From Methylobacterium sp. J-070 (GTDB taxonomy: Bacteria > Pseudomonadota > Alphaproteobacteria > Rhizobiales > Beijerinckiaceae): a DNA stretch of 64,000 nt. A program made the translations under genes and the position numbers. Of the stretch, positions 1 through 11,886 are shown piece by piece (positions within the stretch are counted from its first letter, which is position 1; the number at the start of each line of letters is the position of its first letter). The notes beneath the pieces are model-generated. The model was not told the origin of the DNA, made no database searches, and saw only the letters and a program-made list of their open reading frames with translations. The DNA is taken from contig NZ_JAKSXX010000189.1 of the NCBI RefSeq assembly GCF_022829385.1, forward strand, positions 31,390-95,389. Direction: 5' to 3'.

Positions 1-764
1 ACACCCTCGACCGGGCGGTGACGCCTGAGCGCTTCAGCGCCGACTACAACAACTTCTACGAGTTCGGCACGTCCAAGTCGGTGCTGCCGGCCGCCAACGC
101 GCTCAAGACGCAACCGTGGACCTTGAAGATCGACGGACTCGTGGAGAAGCCGTTCGAGATCGGCGTCGACGACCTGATCCGGAAAGTCGGCCTGGAGGAG
201 CGGCTCTATCGCCACCGCTGCGTCGAGGCGTGGTCCATGGCGGTGCCCTGGACCGGCTTTCCCCTGGCGAAGCTCGTGGCGCTGGCCAAGCCGGCCTCCG
301 GCGCGAAGTACATCCGCTTCGAGACCTTCATGGACAAGGCGATGGCCCCCGGGCAGCGGACCTTCTTCTATCCCTGGCCCTACACGGAGGGGCTGACCCT
401 CGCCGAGGCCGGCACCGACCTCGCCTTCGTGGTCACGGGCGTCTACGGCAAGCCGTTGCCCAACCAGTTCGGGGCGCCGATCCGCATCGCGGTCCCGTGG
501 AAATACGGCTTCAAGTCGGCGAAATCGATCGTGAAGGTCTCGTTCACCGCCGACCGCCCGAAGACCTTCTGGGAGGGGCTGCAGGCGTCGGAGTACGGCT
601 TCTGGGCCAACGTGAACCCGGCCGTCCCGCATCCGCGCTGGAGCCAGGCGACGGAGCGGGTCCTGGGGACCGACCAGCGCGTGCCGACCCTGATCTACAA
701 CGGTTACGGCGAGCAGGTCGCGGGGCTCTACAAGGGCCTGGAGGGCGAACGGCTGTTCGTGTGA
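1..764 (+). CDS. msrP: Protein-methionine-sulfoxide reductase catalytic subunit MsrP (5' end outside window)
   Basis: This is the C-terminal part of a molybdopterin oxidoreductase of the sulfite oxidase fold. MsrP repairs methionine sulfoxide in periplasmic proteins, taking electrons from the membrane haem protein MsrQ. The reading frame is open from base 3, so the Tat signal lies upstream of the window. The HRCVEAWSM segment carries the cysteine expected to bind the Mo cofactor. The FYPWPYTEGL and GFKSAKSIVKV segments are typical of the family. No msrQ follows: the next gene is convergent, so msrQ may lie elsewhere. A GTG at 18 is in frame but is internal to the family alignment and is not the start. 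Confidence 0.9.
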   Translation, partial: TLDRAVTPERFSADYNNFYEFGTSKSVLPAANALKTQPWTLKIDGLVEKPFEIGVDDLIRKVGLEERLYRHRCVEAWSMAVPWTGFPLAKLVALAKPASGAKYIRFETFMDKAMAPGQRTFFYPWPYTEGLTLAEAGTDLAFVVTGVYGKPLPNQFGAPIRIAVPWKYGFKSAKSIVKVSFTADRPKTFWEGLQASEYGFWANVNPAVPHPRWSQATERVLGTDQRVPTLIYNGYGEQVAGLYKGLEGERLFV

Positions 765-816
765 CGGGCGCGGCGGCGGGGCGGGGTCATTCCCCGCCCG
801 CGCCCGTGTTGGCCAC

Positions 817-1707
817 TCAGTAGGTCCAGCGCTGCGCCTTCGAGACCAGGAAGTCCCGGAAGGCCTGGACGCGGGCGACCGAGCGCATCTCCTCGGCGTA
901 GACGAGGTAGCTCTCGAGGCTCGGCATCTCGGTCTCGCGCAGGACCTGAACGAGCTGCTGGTCGCCGTCCACCGCGTAATCCGGCAGGATCCCGATCCCG
1001 GCGCCCGCCTCCATGGCGCGCTGCAGGGCTCCGATATTGTTCACCGTCAGGTGGACATGGCGGCGCTCGCGCCCGTCGCGGCCGGCATCGGCCAGCCAGT
1101 GGGCGGCGAGCAGGTACGAGGGCTCGTTGCCGCCGAACGACACCAGGCGGTGGTCGTCGAGGTCATCGATGGACTTGGGCTCTCCGAAGCGCTTGACGTA
1201 ATCCTGGCTGGCGAAGGCGTGGTAATGCACGGTGAACAGCCTGCGCTGGATCAGGTCCGGCTGGGCGGGCCGGCGCATGCGGATCGCCACGTCGGCCTCG
1301 CGCATGGCGAGATCGAGTTCCTCGTTGGTGAGGATCAGCTCGATGCGGACATCGGGATAGAGGTCGAGAAACTCACCCACGCGCTGCGACAACCAGGAGG
1401 TGCCGAGACCCACGGTCGTGGTCACCTTCAGATCGCCGGTGGGCCGCTCGGAGGTCTCCACCAGCCGTGCGCGGGTGTTCTCCAGCCGCAGCTTCATGTC
1501 CCGGGCCGCCCGGAACAGCAGGTCGCCCTGCTCGGTGAGGAGCAGACCCCGGGCATGCCGGTGGAACAGCGGCGCCTTGAGCTCGCGTTCGAGGGCGCTG
1601 ATCTGGCGGCTGACCGCCGACTGACTGAGCCCGATGTCGTCGCCGGCCTTCGTGAAGCTTCCCGCCTCCGCGACGTTCAGGAAGATCCGGATCTTATCCC
1701 AATCCAA
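817..1707 (-). CDS. LysR-family transcriptional regulator
   Basis: This is a 296-residue LysR-type regulator. The N-terminal winged helix-turn-helix covers about residues 1-60 (FTKAGDDIGLSQSAVSRQIS) and is followed by a linker helix and a periplasmic-binding-protein-like effector domain (about 90-290). The ligand is not predictable from sequence. The gene lies downstream of trxB in the same direction with a 263-bp gap, and is convergent with msrP. The link to trxB suggests, but does not show, a role in redox or envelope stress. Confidence 0.88.
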   Translation of the reverse strand: MDWDKIRIFLNVAEAGSFTKAGDDIGLSQSAVSRQISALERELKAPLFHRHARGLLLTEQGDLLFRAARDMKLRLENTRARLVETSERPTGDLKVTTTVGLGTSWLSQRVGEFLDLYPDVRIELILTNEELDLAMREADVAIRMRRPAQPDLIQRRLFTVHYHAFASQDYVKRFGEPKSIDDLDDHRLVSFGGNEPSYLLAAHWLADAGRDGRERRHVHLTVNNIGALQRAMEAGAGIGILPDYAVDGDQQLVQVLRETEMPSLESYLVYAEEMRSVARVQAFRDFLVSKAQRWTY

Positions 1708-1818
1708 GGCCAGAACCCCTACCCACGCGAGCCCTCGGCCAGGACCCGGGTCTCACGGGTCCGTGGCGCAACGGGCGAACCGCCGGGCCGAAGGCGCGGC
1801 GCCGCGGGCGGACTGCCG

Positions 1819-1834
1819 CGCGCGGTACCGCGCG
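1819..1834. repeat. 16-bp perfect palindrome between trxB and the LysR gene
   Basis: CGCGCGGTACCGCGCG is a perfect inverted repeat. It lies about 110 bp upstream of the LysR start and about 140 bp past the trxB stop. It could be a LysR autoregulatory site or part of a terminator hairpin; no T-tract follows on either strand. Confidence 0.4.
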
Positions 1835-1970
1835 GGCATGCAACAGCCGCATCCCGGCGCAGTCGGAACTCCTATGCACACGGCGCATGGTCCGGCGCAA
1901 GCAGTCGCTTGGGGAAGTTGGTGGAATACCGGTGCGGCGGTACTGGTTTATGCCGGCGCCCGCCGCCCGC

Positions 1971-2951
1971 TCACTCCGCCGCCGCGGCCCGGACGGGATC
2001 CTCGCCGATCTCCAGGTTGGCGAGGAACTTCTCGGCCTCCAGAGCGGCCATGCATCCCATGCCGGCGGCGGTGATCGCCTGCCGGTAGACGTCATCGGTG
2101 ACGTCGCCCGCCGCGAAGACGCCCGGGATCTCGGTCTCGGCGGTCCCGGGCTTCACGGTGAGGTAACCGCCGTTGCGCATCGGCAGCTGCCCCTCGAAGA
2201 TCGCGGTCGCCGGCTGGTGGCCGATTGCCACGAACACGCCGTCGGCCTTCACCTCGCTGATCTCGCCCGAGCGCGGGTCCTTGAGACGGACATGCGTGAC
2301 GTTCGGCGCCGGCTTCTGCACGCCGCAGATCTCGGCGATCTCCCGGTGCCAGAGCACCTCGACATTCGGATGCTTGAACAGGCGCTCCTGCAGGATCCGC
2401 TCGGCGCGGAAGCTGTCGCGGCGGTGGACCACCGTCACCTTGCTGGCGATGTTGGCGAGGTAGAGCGCCTCCTCGACCGCGGTGTTGCCGCCGCCGACCA
2501 CCATCACTTCCTTGCCGCGGAAGAAGAACCCGTCGCAGGTCGCGCAGGCCGAGACGCCGCCGCCCTGGAAGGCCGCCTCGGACGGGATCCCGAGCCACTT
2601 CGCCTGGGCGCCGGTGGCGATGATCAGCGCGTCGCAGGAATAGGTCTCGCCGGAATCGGCCTCCAGCCGGAACGGCCGCTGCTTGAGATCGACCGCGGTG
2701 ATGTATTCCGAGACGATGCGGGTGCCGACATGCTCGGCCTGCAGGCGCATCTGCTCCATGAGCCACGGCCCCTGGATCGCCTCGGCGAAGCCCGGGTAGT
2801 TCTCCACATCGGTGGTGATCATCAGCTGTCCGCCCGGCTGGAAGCCGGAGATCAGCAGCGGCTCCACCATGGCGCGGGCGGCGTAGATCGCCGCCGTGTA
2901 GCCGGCCGGTCCCGAGCCGACGATCACCAGCTTGGCGTGGGTGTGGGCCAT
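1971..2951 (-). CDS. trxB: Thioredoxin-disulfide reductase
   Basis: TrxB transfers electrons from NADPH through FAD to thioredoxin in the cytoplasm. The 326-residue protein is of normal length. An N-terminal FAD-binding GSGPAGYTAA motif lies at about residues 12-21, the redox-active CATC at 136-139, the NADP-binding VVGGGNTAVE at about 151-160, and the C-terminal FAD motif GVFAAGDVTD near 275. The start ATG lies 14 bp after the stop of the ELM1-family gene, so the two are probably co-transcribed. A LysR gene follows. Confidence 0.96.
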   Translation of the reverse strand: MAHTHAKLVIVGSGPAGYTAAIYAARAMVEPLLISGFQPGGQLMITTDVENYPGFAEAIQGPWLMEQMRLQAEHVGTRIVSEYITAVDLKQRPFRLEADSGETYSCDALIIATGAQAKWLGIPSEAAFQGGGVSACATCDGFFFRGKEVMVVGGGNTAVEEALYLANIASKVTVVHRRDSFRAERILQERLFKHPNVEVLWHREIAEICGVQKPAPNVTHVRLKDPRSGEISEVKADGVFVAIGHQPATAIFEGQLPMRNGGYLTVKPGTAETEIPGVFAAGDVTDDVYRQAITAAGMGCMAALEAEKFLANLEIGEDPVRAAAAE

Positions 2952-2965
2952 CTCTCTCGGTCTCC

Positions 2966-4015
2966 TCAGGCCGCCTCGGCCGCGCGGCGCGCGGCGTAGG
3001 CCTCGGCCAGCGCCTGCGCGATCACCGGCGTGGCGTCGATCGGCTTGTACGTCAGGTCCACCAACTGACCGGTGAACGGCCGCAGCGCACCGGCGATCGC
3101 CAGGCCGGCGAACATGCGCCGGTGCCGGATATAGGTACGCGGCAGGTCGAACAGCAGCACCGGCGCGCCGGTCGCGACGGCCTCGCTCACCATGTTGGCC
3201 GAATCGGAGGTCACCACGATGGCCTCGGCGAGCGCCAGCATGGCGACGTAGGGGTTCTCCCCGGACCCGTCCCAGAGGAAGCCCCCGGTCTCGGCGGTGA
3301 GCGCCTTCACGGCGTCCCGGAGCGGGTTCGGCGTCCGGCGGGAGATCGTCACCATGAGCCGGCAGCCCTGATCGACCAGCGCGCGCAGATCGCCCACCAG
3401 ACGGATCATGTCGGTCTTGCGGTAGCTGAGATGGCGGCTGTCACCGCCGACCAGGACGGCGATCCGTGGCCCGTCGAGGCGCGCGAGCCGCGGATCCGGC
3501 CGGGCCCGGGCCTCGGCCAGGCGCGCCGCGGTCACGAGATGGGGGGCCGTCAGGGTGGTGAAGACGTTGGGGCCGCGCAGGTCGTCGTAATCGGGCACCC
3601 AGATGAAATCGGCGCTGTCCCCGCCGGTGCGCGGGTCCTTGAGGAAGGCCGTGAAGGTGCGGCCGTCGGTGGCGCGGCGGACGGCCCGCAGGTACGGGAC
3701 GGACCGGCGCCCGGAGGCGATCAGGATGTCCGGATAGGGGCCCGCCAGGGCCCCGACGCGGCGGCGCGGACCTTCCCGGGGATCGATCGGCCCCCAGGGC
3801 GCCATCCAGCCGAACGGTCCCGAGGCGGGCACCTGCCGGATCTCGAAGGCGAGACCCAGCGTCTCGGCGATGCCGACGCACTGGTTCTCGTCACCAGCCT
3901 TGCCGTCCGTGACGATCCAAGCGCGCGCGCGCGCGAGATCGGGCAGGCGCGCGCGCCGCGAATCCGGCCGGTCGAGGGCGGCGGGTCGCGCCTCCGAAAC
4001 GTCGATGCTTGCCAT
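2966..4015 (-). CDS. Mitochondrial fission ELM1-family protein
   Basis: This 349-residue protein matches the ELM1 family (DUF1022), with the opening WIVTDGKAGDENQC and a later VTSDSANMVSEA segment. Plant ELM1 takes part in mitochondrial fission. Bacterial members have a GT-B glycosyltransferase-like fold, and their role is not established. The VTSDSANMVSEA segment resembles the nucleotide-sugar site of GT-B enzymes, so an envelope glycosyltransferase role is possible (inference). It is immediately upstream of trxB and probably in the same transcript. The 221 bp upstream hold no recognisable gene. Confidence 0.85.
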   Translation of the reverse strand: MASIDVSEARPAALDRPDSRRARLPDLARARAWIVTDGKAGDENQCVGIAETLGLAFEIRQVPASGPFGWMAPWGPIDPREGPRRRVGALAGPYPDILIASGRRSVPYLRAVRRATDGRTFTAFLKDPRTGGDSADFIWVPDYDDLRGPNVFTTLTAPHLVTAARLAEARARPDPRLARLDGPRIAVLVGGDSRHLSYRKTDMIRLVGDLRALVDQGCRLMVTISRRTPNPLRDAVKALTAETGGFLWDGSGENPYVAMLALAEAIVVTSDSANMVSEAVATGAPVLLFDLPRTYIRHRRMFAGLAIAGALRPFTGQLVDLTYKPIDATPVIAQALAEAYAARRAAEAA

Positions 4016-4236
4016 GCTCCTCGCTCAAGAAAACTGCTTCCGCTCCGGTGCCGGATCCCCCCGGCGGAGGTCCGCGCTTCGGGATCGGCCCGTCGATCCC
4101 ATCCCTTCCTCAACCTGCGGTGCCCGCGTCGGCGCGCATCACAGGATCAGACCTTGGAATGGAAGGCCCCTCGTCGGACATGTCCCGCGCCGCCGGATCG
4201 ACGCGCCTTTCGAAGATCCCCATCGGCGACGCACGC

Positions 4237-4737
4237 CTACTCCCGCGGCAGATCCCGGGCGAGCCACTGGGCGTAGATGTCGGCGATGGCGGAGAGCCGC
4301 CGGTCCTCGGCTTGCGGATCGTACCACGCGCCGCCGTAGCTCGACGGCGTCGCGGTCATCTGCGGGTGCCGGCCGAGCACCTGCCCCTTCGGGCCGACGA
4401 GCAGCGCCTCGCCCTCCAGATAGTCGGTCTGGAAATTGCCGCCGAGGCCGCGCCGGCCGCCGCTGCCCACGTAGGGCCGCAGCGAGAGGCCGCTCACCAC
4501 CACGACGAGGCGGGGTCCGCGGCCGCCGATCCGGTCGGCGAAGGTCTTCCGCAGGGCCGCGTCCAAATCCGCCGCGAGGGCCTCGGCCTGGAGGCCCGCG
4601 CCCTTGTCCAGCAACGGCCGGACATCGACGCGGACGTCGGAGAACGTCGCGGTCGCGGGAAAATCGCCCGCCGCCGCCGATCCCGCGACCGCACAGAGGA
4701 GCAGGCCGGCGAGCCGGCCCCGGAACCGCCGCGGCAT
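4237..4737 (-). CDS. Small exported protein of unknown function
   Basis: I do not recognise a family. The protein of about 166 residues starts with a clear signal peptide (MPRRFRGRLAGLLLCAVAG, cleavage near SAAAG), so it is probably periplasmic. The mature part contains a glycine-rich GSGGRRGLGG stretch followed by DYLEGEALLVGPKGQVLG. The chosen ATG lies just after the greA stop and has a GGCGG about 10 nt upstream. An ATG at 4752 in the same frame overlaps greA and is the alternative. It is likely co-transcribed with greA. Confidence 0.7.
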   Translation of the reverse strand: MPRRFRGRLAGLLLCAVAGSAAAGDFPATATFSDVRVDVRPLLDKGAGLQAEALAADLDAALRKTFADRIGGRGPRLVVVVSGLSLRPYVGSGGRRGLGGNFQTDYLEGEALLVGPKGQVLGRHPQMTATPSSYGGAWYDPQAEDRRLSAIADIYAQWLARDLPRE

Positions 4738-4741
4738 GTGT

Positions 4742-5224
4742 TCAGCCGCCATACCGGACGGCGACGACCTCGTAGGACTTGCCGCCGCCGGGGGTGGTGA
4801 CCTCGACGGTGTCGCCGACCCCCTTGCCGATCAGCGCGCGGGCGATCGGCGAGGTGATCGAGACGCGGCCCGAGCGCACGTCGGCCTCGGGCTCGCCGAC
4901 GATCTGATAGGTCTTCTCCTCCTCGGTGTCCTCGTCGACGAGCTTCACCGTGGCGCCGAACTTGATCTTGTTGCCCGAGAGCTTCGAGACATCGATCACC
5001 TCGGCGCGGGAGATCATGCTCTCCAGCTCGAGGACGCGGCCCTCGTTGTGGGACTGCGCCTCCTTGGCGGCATGGTACTCCGCGTTCTCCGAGAGATCGC
5101 CCAGGGCGCGGGCTTCCGCGATCGCCTGGATGATGCGCTGGCGCTCCACCTGCTGGCGGTGCTTCAGCTCCTCTTCGAGGGCTGCGAGCCCGTGCACCGT
5201 GATCGGAACCTTGTCTATCGCCAT
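4742..5224 (-). CDS. greA: Transcription elongation factor GreA
   Basis: GreA enters the secondary channel of RNA polymerase and stimulates cleavage of backtracked transcripts. The 160-residue protein has the N-terminal coiled-coil hairpin (GLAALEEELKHR to EARALGDLSENAEYHAAKE, about 10-55) with the acidic tip DLSENAEY, and a C-terminal FKBP-like domain. The ATG at 5224 gives MAIDKVPITVHG and a family-normal length. An in-frame upstream ATG at 5281 would place the start inside a strong hairpin. The gene lies downstream of carB. Confidence 0.96.
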   Translation of the reverse strand: MAIDKVPITVHGLAALEEELKHRQQVERQRIIQAIAEARALGDLSENAEYHAAKEAQSHNEGRVLELESMISRAEVIDVSKLSGNKIKFGATVKLVDEDTEEEKTYQIVGEPEADVRSGRVSITSPIARALIGKGVGDTVEVTTPGGGKSYEVVAVRYGG

Positions 5225-5245
5225 CGTCTCGCGCCACAATGAAGA

Positions 5246-5279
5246 GGCCCGGCCGAGAGTGCAGCACTCTCTCCGGGCC
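5246..5279 (-). terminator. Strong hairpin between carB and greA
   Basis: GGCCCGG (5246-5252) with GAGAGTG (5255-5261) pairs with CACTCTC (5265-5271) and CCGGGCC (5273-5279) around a CAG loop. It follows the carB stop by 30 bp and precedes greA by 22 bp. There is no good T-tract, so it may be an RNA-processing or partial termination signal rather than a full terminator. Confidence 0.6.
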
Positions 5280-5308
5280 ACGAGATAAAGTCAGCGGATC
5301 CCTGAGGC

Positions 5309-8782
<3,474 letters not shown>

Positions 8783-9320
8783 CTGCGGCCTTGTCAGGCC
8801 AAGCGCGCCCGATCGGGCACGGCTGGTTCCAGCCCTGCTCCCGGACACGCGTGGCGGGATTGTCGTTGAGCGCCGCGTTTACACGGGCCTCGGGCGCATT
8901 GGAAGGCCGGGACGGCCGCGCAATCCCGCCGCGCACCGGGGGCATGGATGCGGTCCGGCGCAGTCCGGCTCGGAGCATCCGGACATGCCAGCACGCTTTC
9001 CGAGCCGGTCTGCCGCGGGCCCGAGCCGTCCCTGGAGCGGACGCGGTCGGCCGATTCGATAACGATTCGACAGCGAATACGCGCAGGCCAGCCCCCCGGC
9101 CGGGCTGCCGTCGATCGGCTCGATCCGGGCGGCGAACGCCTCGGAAGGGTTCGCCGAGACCCGGAACTGTGACCTGGACGGGATGGCGGTCTTCGACCCG
9201 CCGGAGGTGAAAATCCTGGCCGGCGATGCCGTCCGGTTCACGCCGACCCGAGGCGTTCAGAGCGCGAGCGCGGATGGTCCGTGGTGCGGGATGGCTCGCG
9301 GCCGGAAGGCCGAGGGCCCG
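8783..9320. other. Gene-free 538 bp upstream of carB
   Basis: No supported gene is present; the open frames here are GC-driven. The carB promoter and leader must lie in this stretch. A somewhat AT-richer patch around 9055-9095 (GATTCGATAACGATTCGAC) has a repeated GATTCGA and is the most likely control region. I see no clear hairpin leader. Confidence 0.5.
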
Positions 9321-9698
9321 TCAGAACCCGGCGTAGAGCGCGGCGACCGCCCGGTCGATCGACAGATAGAACACCCCGAAGGCCACCACGGCGGCGGCCG
9401 CGAACTCGACGGCGACGTTCGGAAGCGTCTGCGCCCGGCGCAGGGCCTCACGGCCGAAATAGAGGGAGACCCACGCCAGGGCGAGGACGGCCGGCAGGGC
9501 GAAGATATACGACACCGTGCTCTCGACCCGGTCGAGCCCACCCGCCGGATCGATCAGGGCCCGGATGTTGCGCACCCAGGGCGCGTAGAGGGCCGCGTAT
9601 AGGGCGGTCAGCCAGGACAGACCCACGGCGACACCGAGATGGAGCGTGAAGCTGCGGTGCAGGCGGGAGAAATCGTCGCGCGCCTCGTCGATGGTCAT
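9321..9698 (-). CDS. Small integral membrane protein of unknown function
   Basis: The 125-residue protein has three clear hydrophobic segments (about residues 19-40, 64-84 and 96-118) and a charged N-terminus (MTIDEARDDFSRLHRSF). This suggests an inner-membrane protein with a cytoplasmic head. I do not recognise a family. It lies between carA and carB on the same strand, with a terminator-like hairpin between it and carA, so it is probably not in a transcript with carA. Confidence 0.65.
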   Translation of the reverse strand: MTIDEARDDFSRLHRSFTLHLGVAVGLSWLTALYAALYAPWVRNIRALIDPAGGLDRVESTVSYIFALPAVLALAWVSLYFGREALRRAQTLPNVAVEFAAAAVVAFGVFYLSIDRAVAALYAGF

Positions 9699-9810
9699 CC
9701 GGCAATCCCCTGCGGCGGGCCCCGTCGGCGGGCGCGGTTGCGCCGCCGTTCATGGGCCGTCGTGAGGTGTCTTAAGCCGTCCGATTCGGTGGATTTTATG
9801 TCCCGGGCGC

Positions 9811-9830
9811 GGCCCGATTGGGATCGGGCC
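9811..9830 (-). terminator. Hairpin downstream of carA
   Basis: GGCCCGAT (9811-9818) and ATCGGGCC (9823-9830) form a perfect 8-bp stem with a 4-nt loop, starting 10 bp after the carA stop. The sequence after it on the minus strand is not a clean T-run but does reach an A/T-rich ATAAAATCC. This is a likely carA terminator. Confidence 0.65.
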
Positions 9831-9840
9831 GGTGATCCGG

Positions 9841-11073
9841 TCAGGCGGGCTTCGCTGTTTCGGGCTCGCCCGCGCGCATCAGCGTGACGAAGCGCTCGAA
9901 CAGATAATGGCTGTCGCGCGGGCCGGGCGACGCCTCCGGGTGGTGCTGCACCGAGAAGGCCGGACGGTCGGTGAGGGTCAGCCCGCAATTCGACCCGTCG
10001 AACAGGGAGACGTGGGTCTCGACGGCGGTCGCCGGGAGGCTGTTCGGATCCACCGCGAAGCCGTGGTTCATCGAGACGATCTCGACCTTGCCGGTGGTCT
10101 TGTCCTTCACCGGGTGATTCGCGCCATGATGGCCCTGGCCCATCTTCACCGTCCGGCCGCCGAGGGCGAGGCCCATGAGCTGGTGGCCGAGGCAGATGCC
10201 GAAGGTCGGCACCTTCGCGTCCAGCAGCTGGCGGATCACCGGCACCGCGTAGGTGCCGGTCGCGGCCGGGTCGCCGGGACCGTTCGACAGGAACACCCCG
10301 TCCGGCTTCATCGCCAGGATTTCGTCCGCACTCGTCGTCGCCGGCACGACGGTCACGTCGCAGCCGGCCTGGGCGAGGAGGCGCAGGATGTTGCGCTTCA
10401 CGCCGTAATCGATGGCCACGACCTTCAGGCCGTCGCCGGACGCGCGCCGGCCGTAGCCGTCGCCCAGCGCCCAGACGGTCTCCGACCATTCGGACGGGGC
10501 CCGGCTCGTCACCGGCGGCACGAGGTCGAGGCCCTCCATGGGCGCGAGCGCCGCCGCCCGGGCCTTCAGGGCCTCCCGGTCGAAGCGGCCCTCCGGATCG
10601 TTGGCGATCACAGCGTTGGGCATGCCCTCGTCGCGGATGCGGGCGGTGAGCGCCCGGGTGTCGACGCCGGTGATGCCAACGATGCCGCGGACCTTGAGCC
10701 AGCCGTCGAGATGCGAGGAGGAGCGCCAGCTCGACGGCCGCGTCACCGCCGAGGCGATCACGGTCCCGCGCACGCCGGAGGCCGGGGCCGCCTCCAGGCT
10801 CTCCAGATCCTCGTCGTTGGTGCCGACGTTGCCGATATGCGGGAACGTGAAGGTGACGATCTGGCCGGCATAGGACGGATCGGTCAGGATCTCCTGATAG
10901 CCGGTCATCGCCGTGTTGAAGCAGACCTCACCGTCGGCGATGCCCGTCTGCCCGATGCCGAAGCCCTCCAGGATCGTGCCGTCGGCAAGGACCAGCAGCG
11001 CCGTGGCGACCGGCTCCGCCCAGGGCTCCGGCGCCGAGACCTCGGGGGCGTGCGCGGCGGCGTCTTGCGGCAT
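9841..11073 (-). CDS. carA: Carbamoyl-phosphate synthase small (glutaminase) subunit
   Basis: CarA hydrolyses glutamine and channels ammonia to CarB. The 410-residue protein has an N-terminal CPSase small-chain domain (VCFNTAMTGYQEILTDPSYAGQ) and a class I glutamine amidotransferase domain with nucleophile Cys294 in GICLGHQ, and the His/Glu pair in HHPEASPGP near the C-terminus. It lies about 1 kb before carB on the same strand, with a small membrane-protein gene between them. It is divergent from yqeY across a 192-bp region that must hold both promoters. Confidence 0.96.
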   Translation of the reverse strand: MPQDAAAHAPEVSAPEPWAEPVATALLVLADGTILEGFGIGQTGIADGEVCFNTAMTGYQEILTDPSYAGQIVTFTFPHIGNVGTNDEDLESLEAAPASGVRGTVIASAVTRPSSWRSSSHLDGWLKVRGIVGITGVDTRALTARIRDEGMPNAVIANDPEGRFDREALKARAAALAPMEGLDLVPPVTSRAPSEWSETVWALGDGYGRRASGDGLKVVAIDYGVKRNILRLLAQAGCDVTVVPATTSADEILAMKPDGVFLSNGPGDPAATGTYAVPVIRQLLDAKVPTFGICLGHQLMGLALGGRTVKMGQGHHGANHPVKDKTTGKVEIVSMNHGFAVDPNSLPATAVETHVSLFDGSNCGLTLTDRPAFSVQHHPEASPGPRDSHYLFERFVTLMRAGEPETAKPA

Positions 11074-11265
11074 GGGATGAGTCTCGCTTATGTCCGGCCG
11101 AAGGCGGGCGCCGGCTTGCGGTGCTCTCGGCTTGCGGCATGATCGTGTGCGGCGCTCTTAGCGAGCGGCCCGCGATGGGGTCAATGTGGCTCCGCCTCCC
11201 GCAGGGCTCAACAGCCGCAAATCGCAGGCCAGCCCACCGTATCGCCCCTTGGAAGGTTCACCCAG

Positions 11266-11727
11266 ATGCTGCGCGCGCGCTTCACCACCGAGATGAAGGA
11301 GGCCATGAAGGCCGGCGAGAAGGAGCGGCTCGCCACCATCCGGATGATCCAGGCCGCCCTCAAGGACCGGGACATCGAGGCCCGCGGCAACGGCAAGGAG
11401 CCGATTTCCGACGAGGAGATCCTGTCGCTGCTCCAGAAGATGATCAAGCAGCGCACCGAATCGGCCGGGGTCTACGAGCAGGGCGGCCGCCCGGAACTCG
11501 CCGCCACCGAGCGCGCCGAGATCGCCATCGTCGAGAGCTTCCTGCCGAAGCAGATGGACGAGGCCGAGACGAAGGCGGCGGTCGAGGCGGCGATCGCCGA
11601 GACCGGCGCCGCGGGCCCGAAGGACATGGGCAAGGTGATCGGCGCCCTGAAGGGCGCCTATGCCGGCCGGATGGATTTCGGCAAGGCGAGCGGGCTGGTG
11701 AAGGCAGCGCTCGCGGCCAAGGGCTGA
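11266..11727 (+). CDS. yqeY: GatB/YqeY domain-containing protein
   Basis: The 153-residue protein consists of the YqeY domain, the helical module also found at the C-terminus of GatB, where it contacts tRNA. The function of free-standing YqeY is not established. Family features include the opening RFTTEMKEAMKAGEKERLATIRMI and the DMGKVIGALK segment. GGAAGG at 11251-11256 is a good ribosome binding site. It precedes dnaG on the same strand, a common neighbourhood in alphaproteobacteria. Confidence 0.9.
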   Translation: MLRARFTTEMKEAMKAGEKERLATIRMIQAALKDRDIEARGNGKEPISDEEILSLLQKMIKQRTESAGVYEQGGRPELAATERAEIAIVESFLPKQMDEAETKAAVEAAIAETGAAGPKDMGKVIGALKGAYAGRMDFGKASGLVKAALAAKG

Positions 11728-11886
11728 GGCAGCGTCATCCCCCCGGGCGGTCCGCGCCCCGACGCCGCCGGGCGGGACCACTTCTCCACGCAATCCCCCG
11801 ACGGCCTCCGGGCCCGTGCGGGAGGCGGGACTCCGACACGCCCGGTGGGCTATGATGTCGGGTCCCGCATCCCACCCCCAGGCCCC

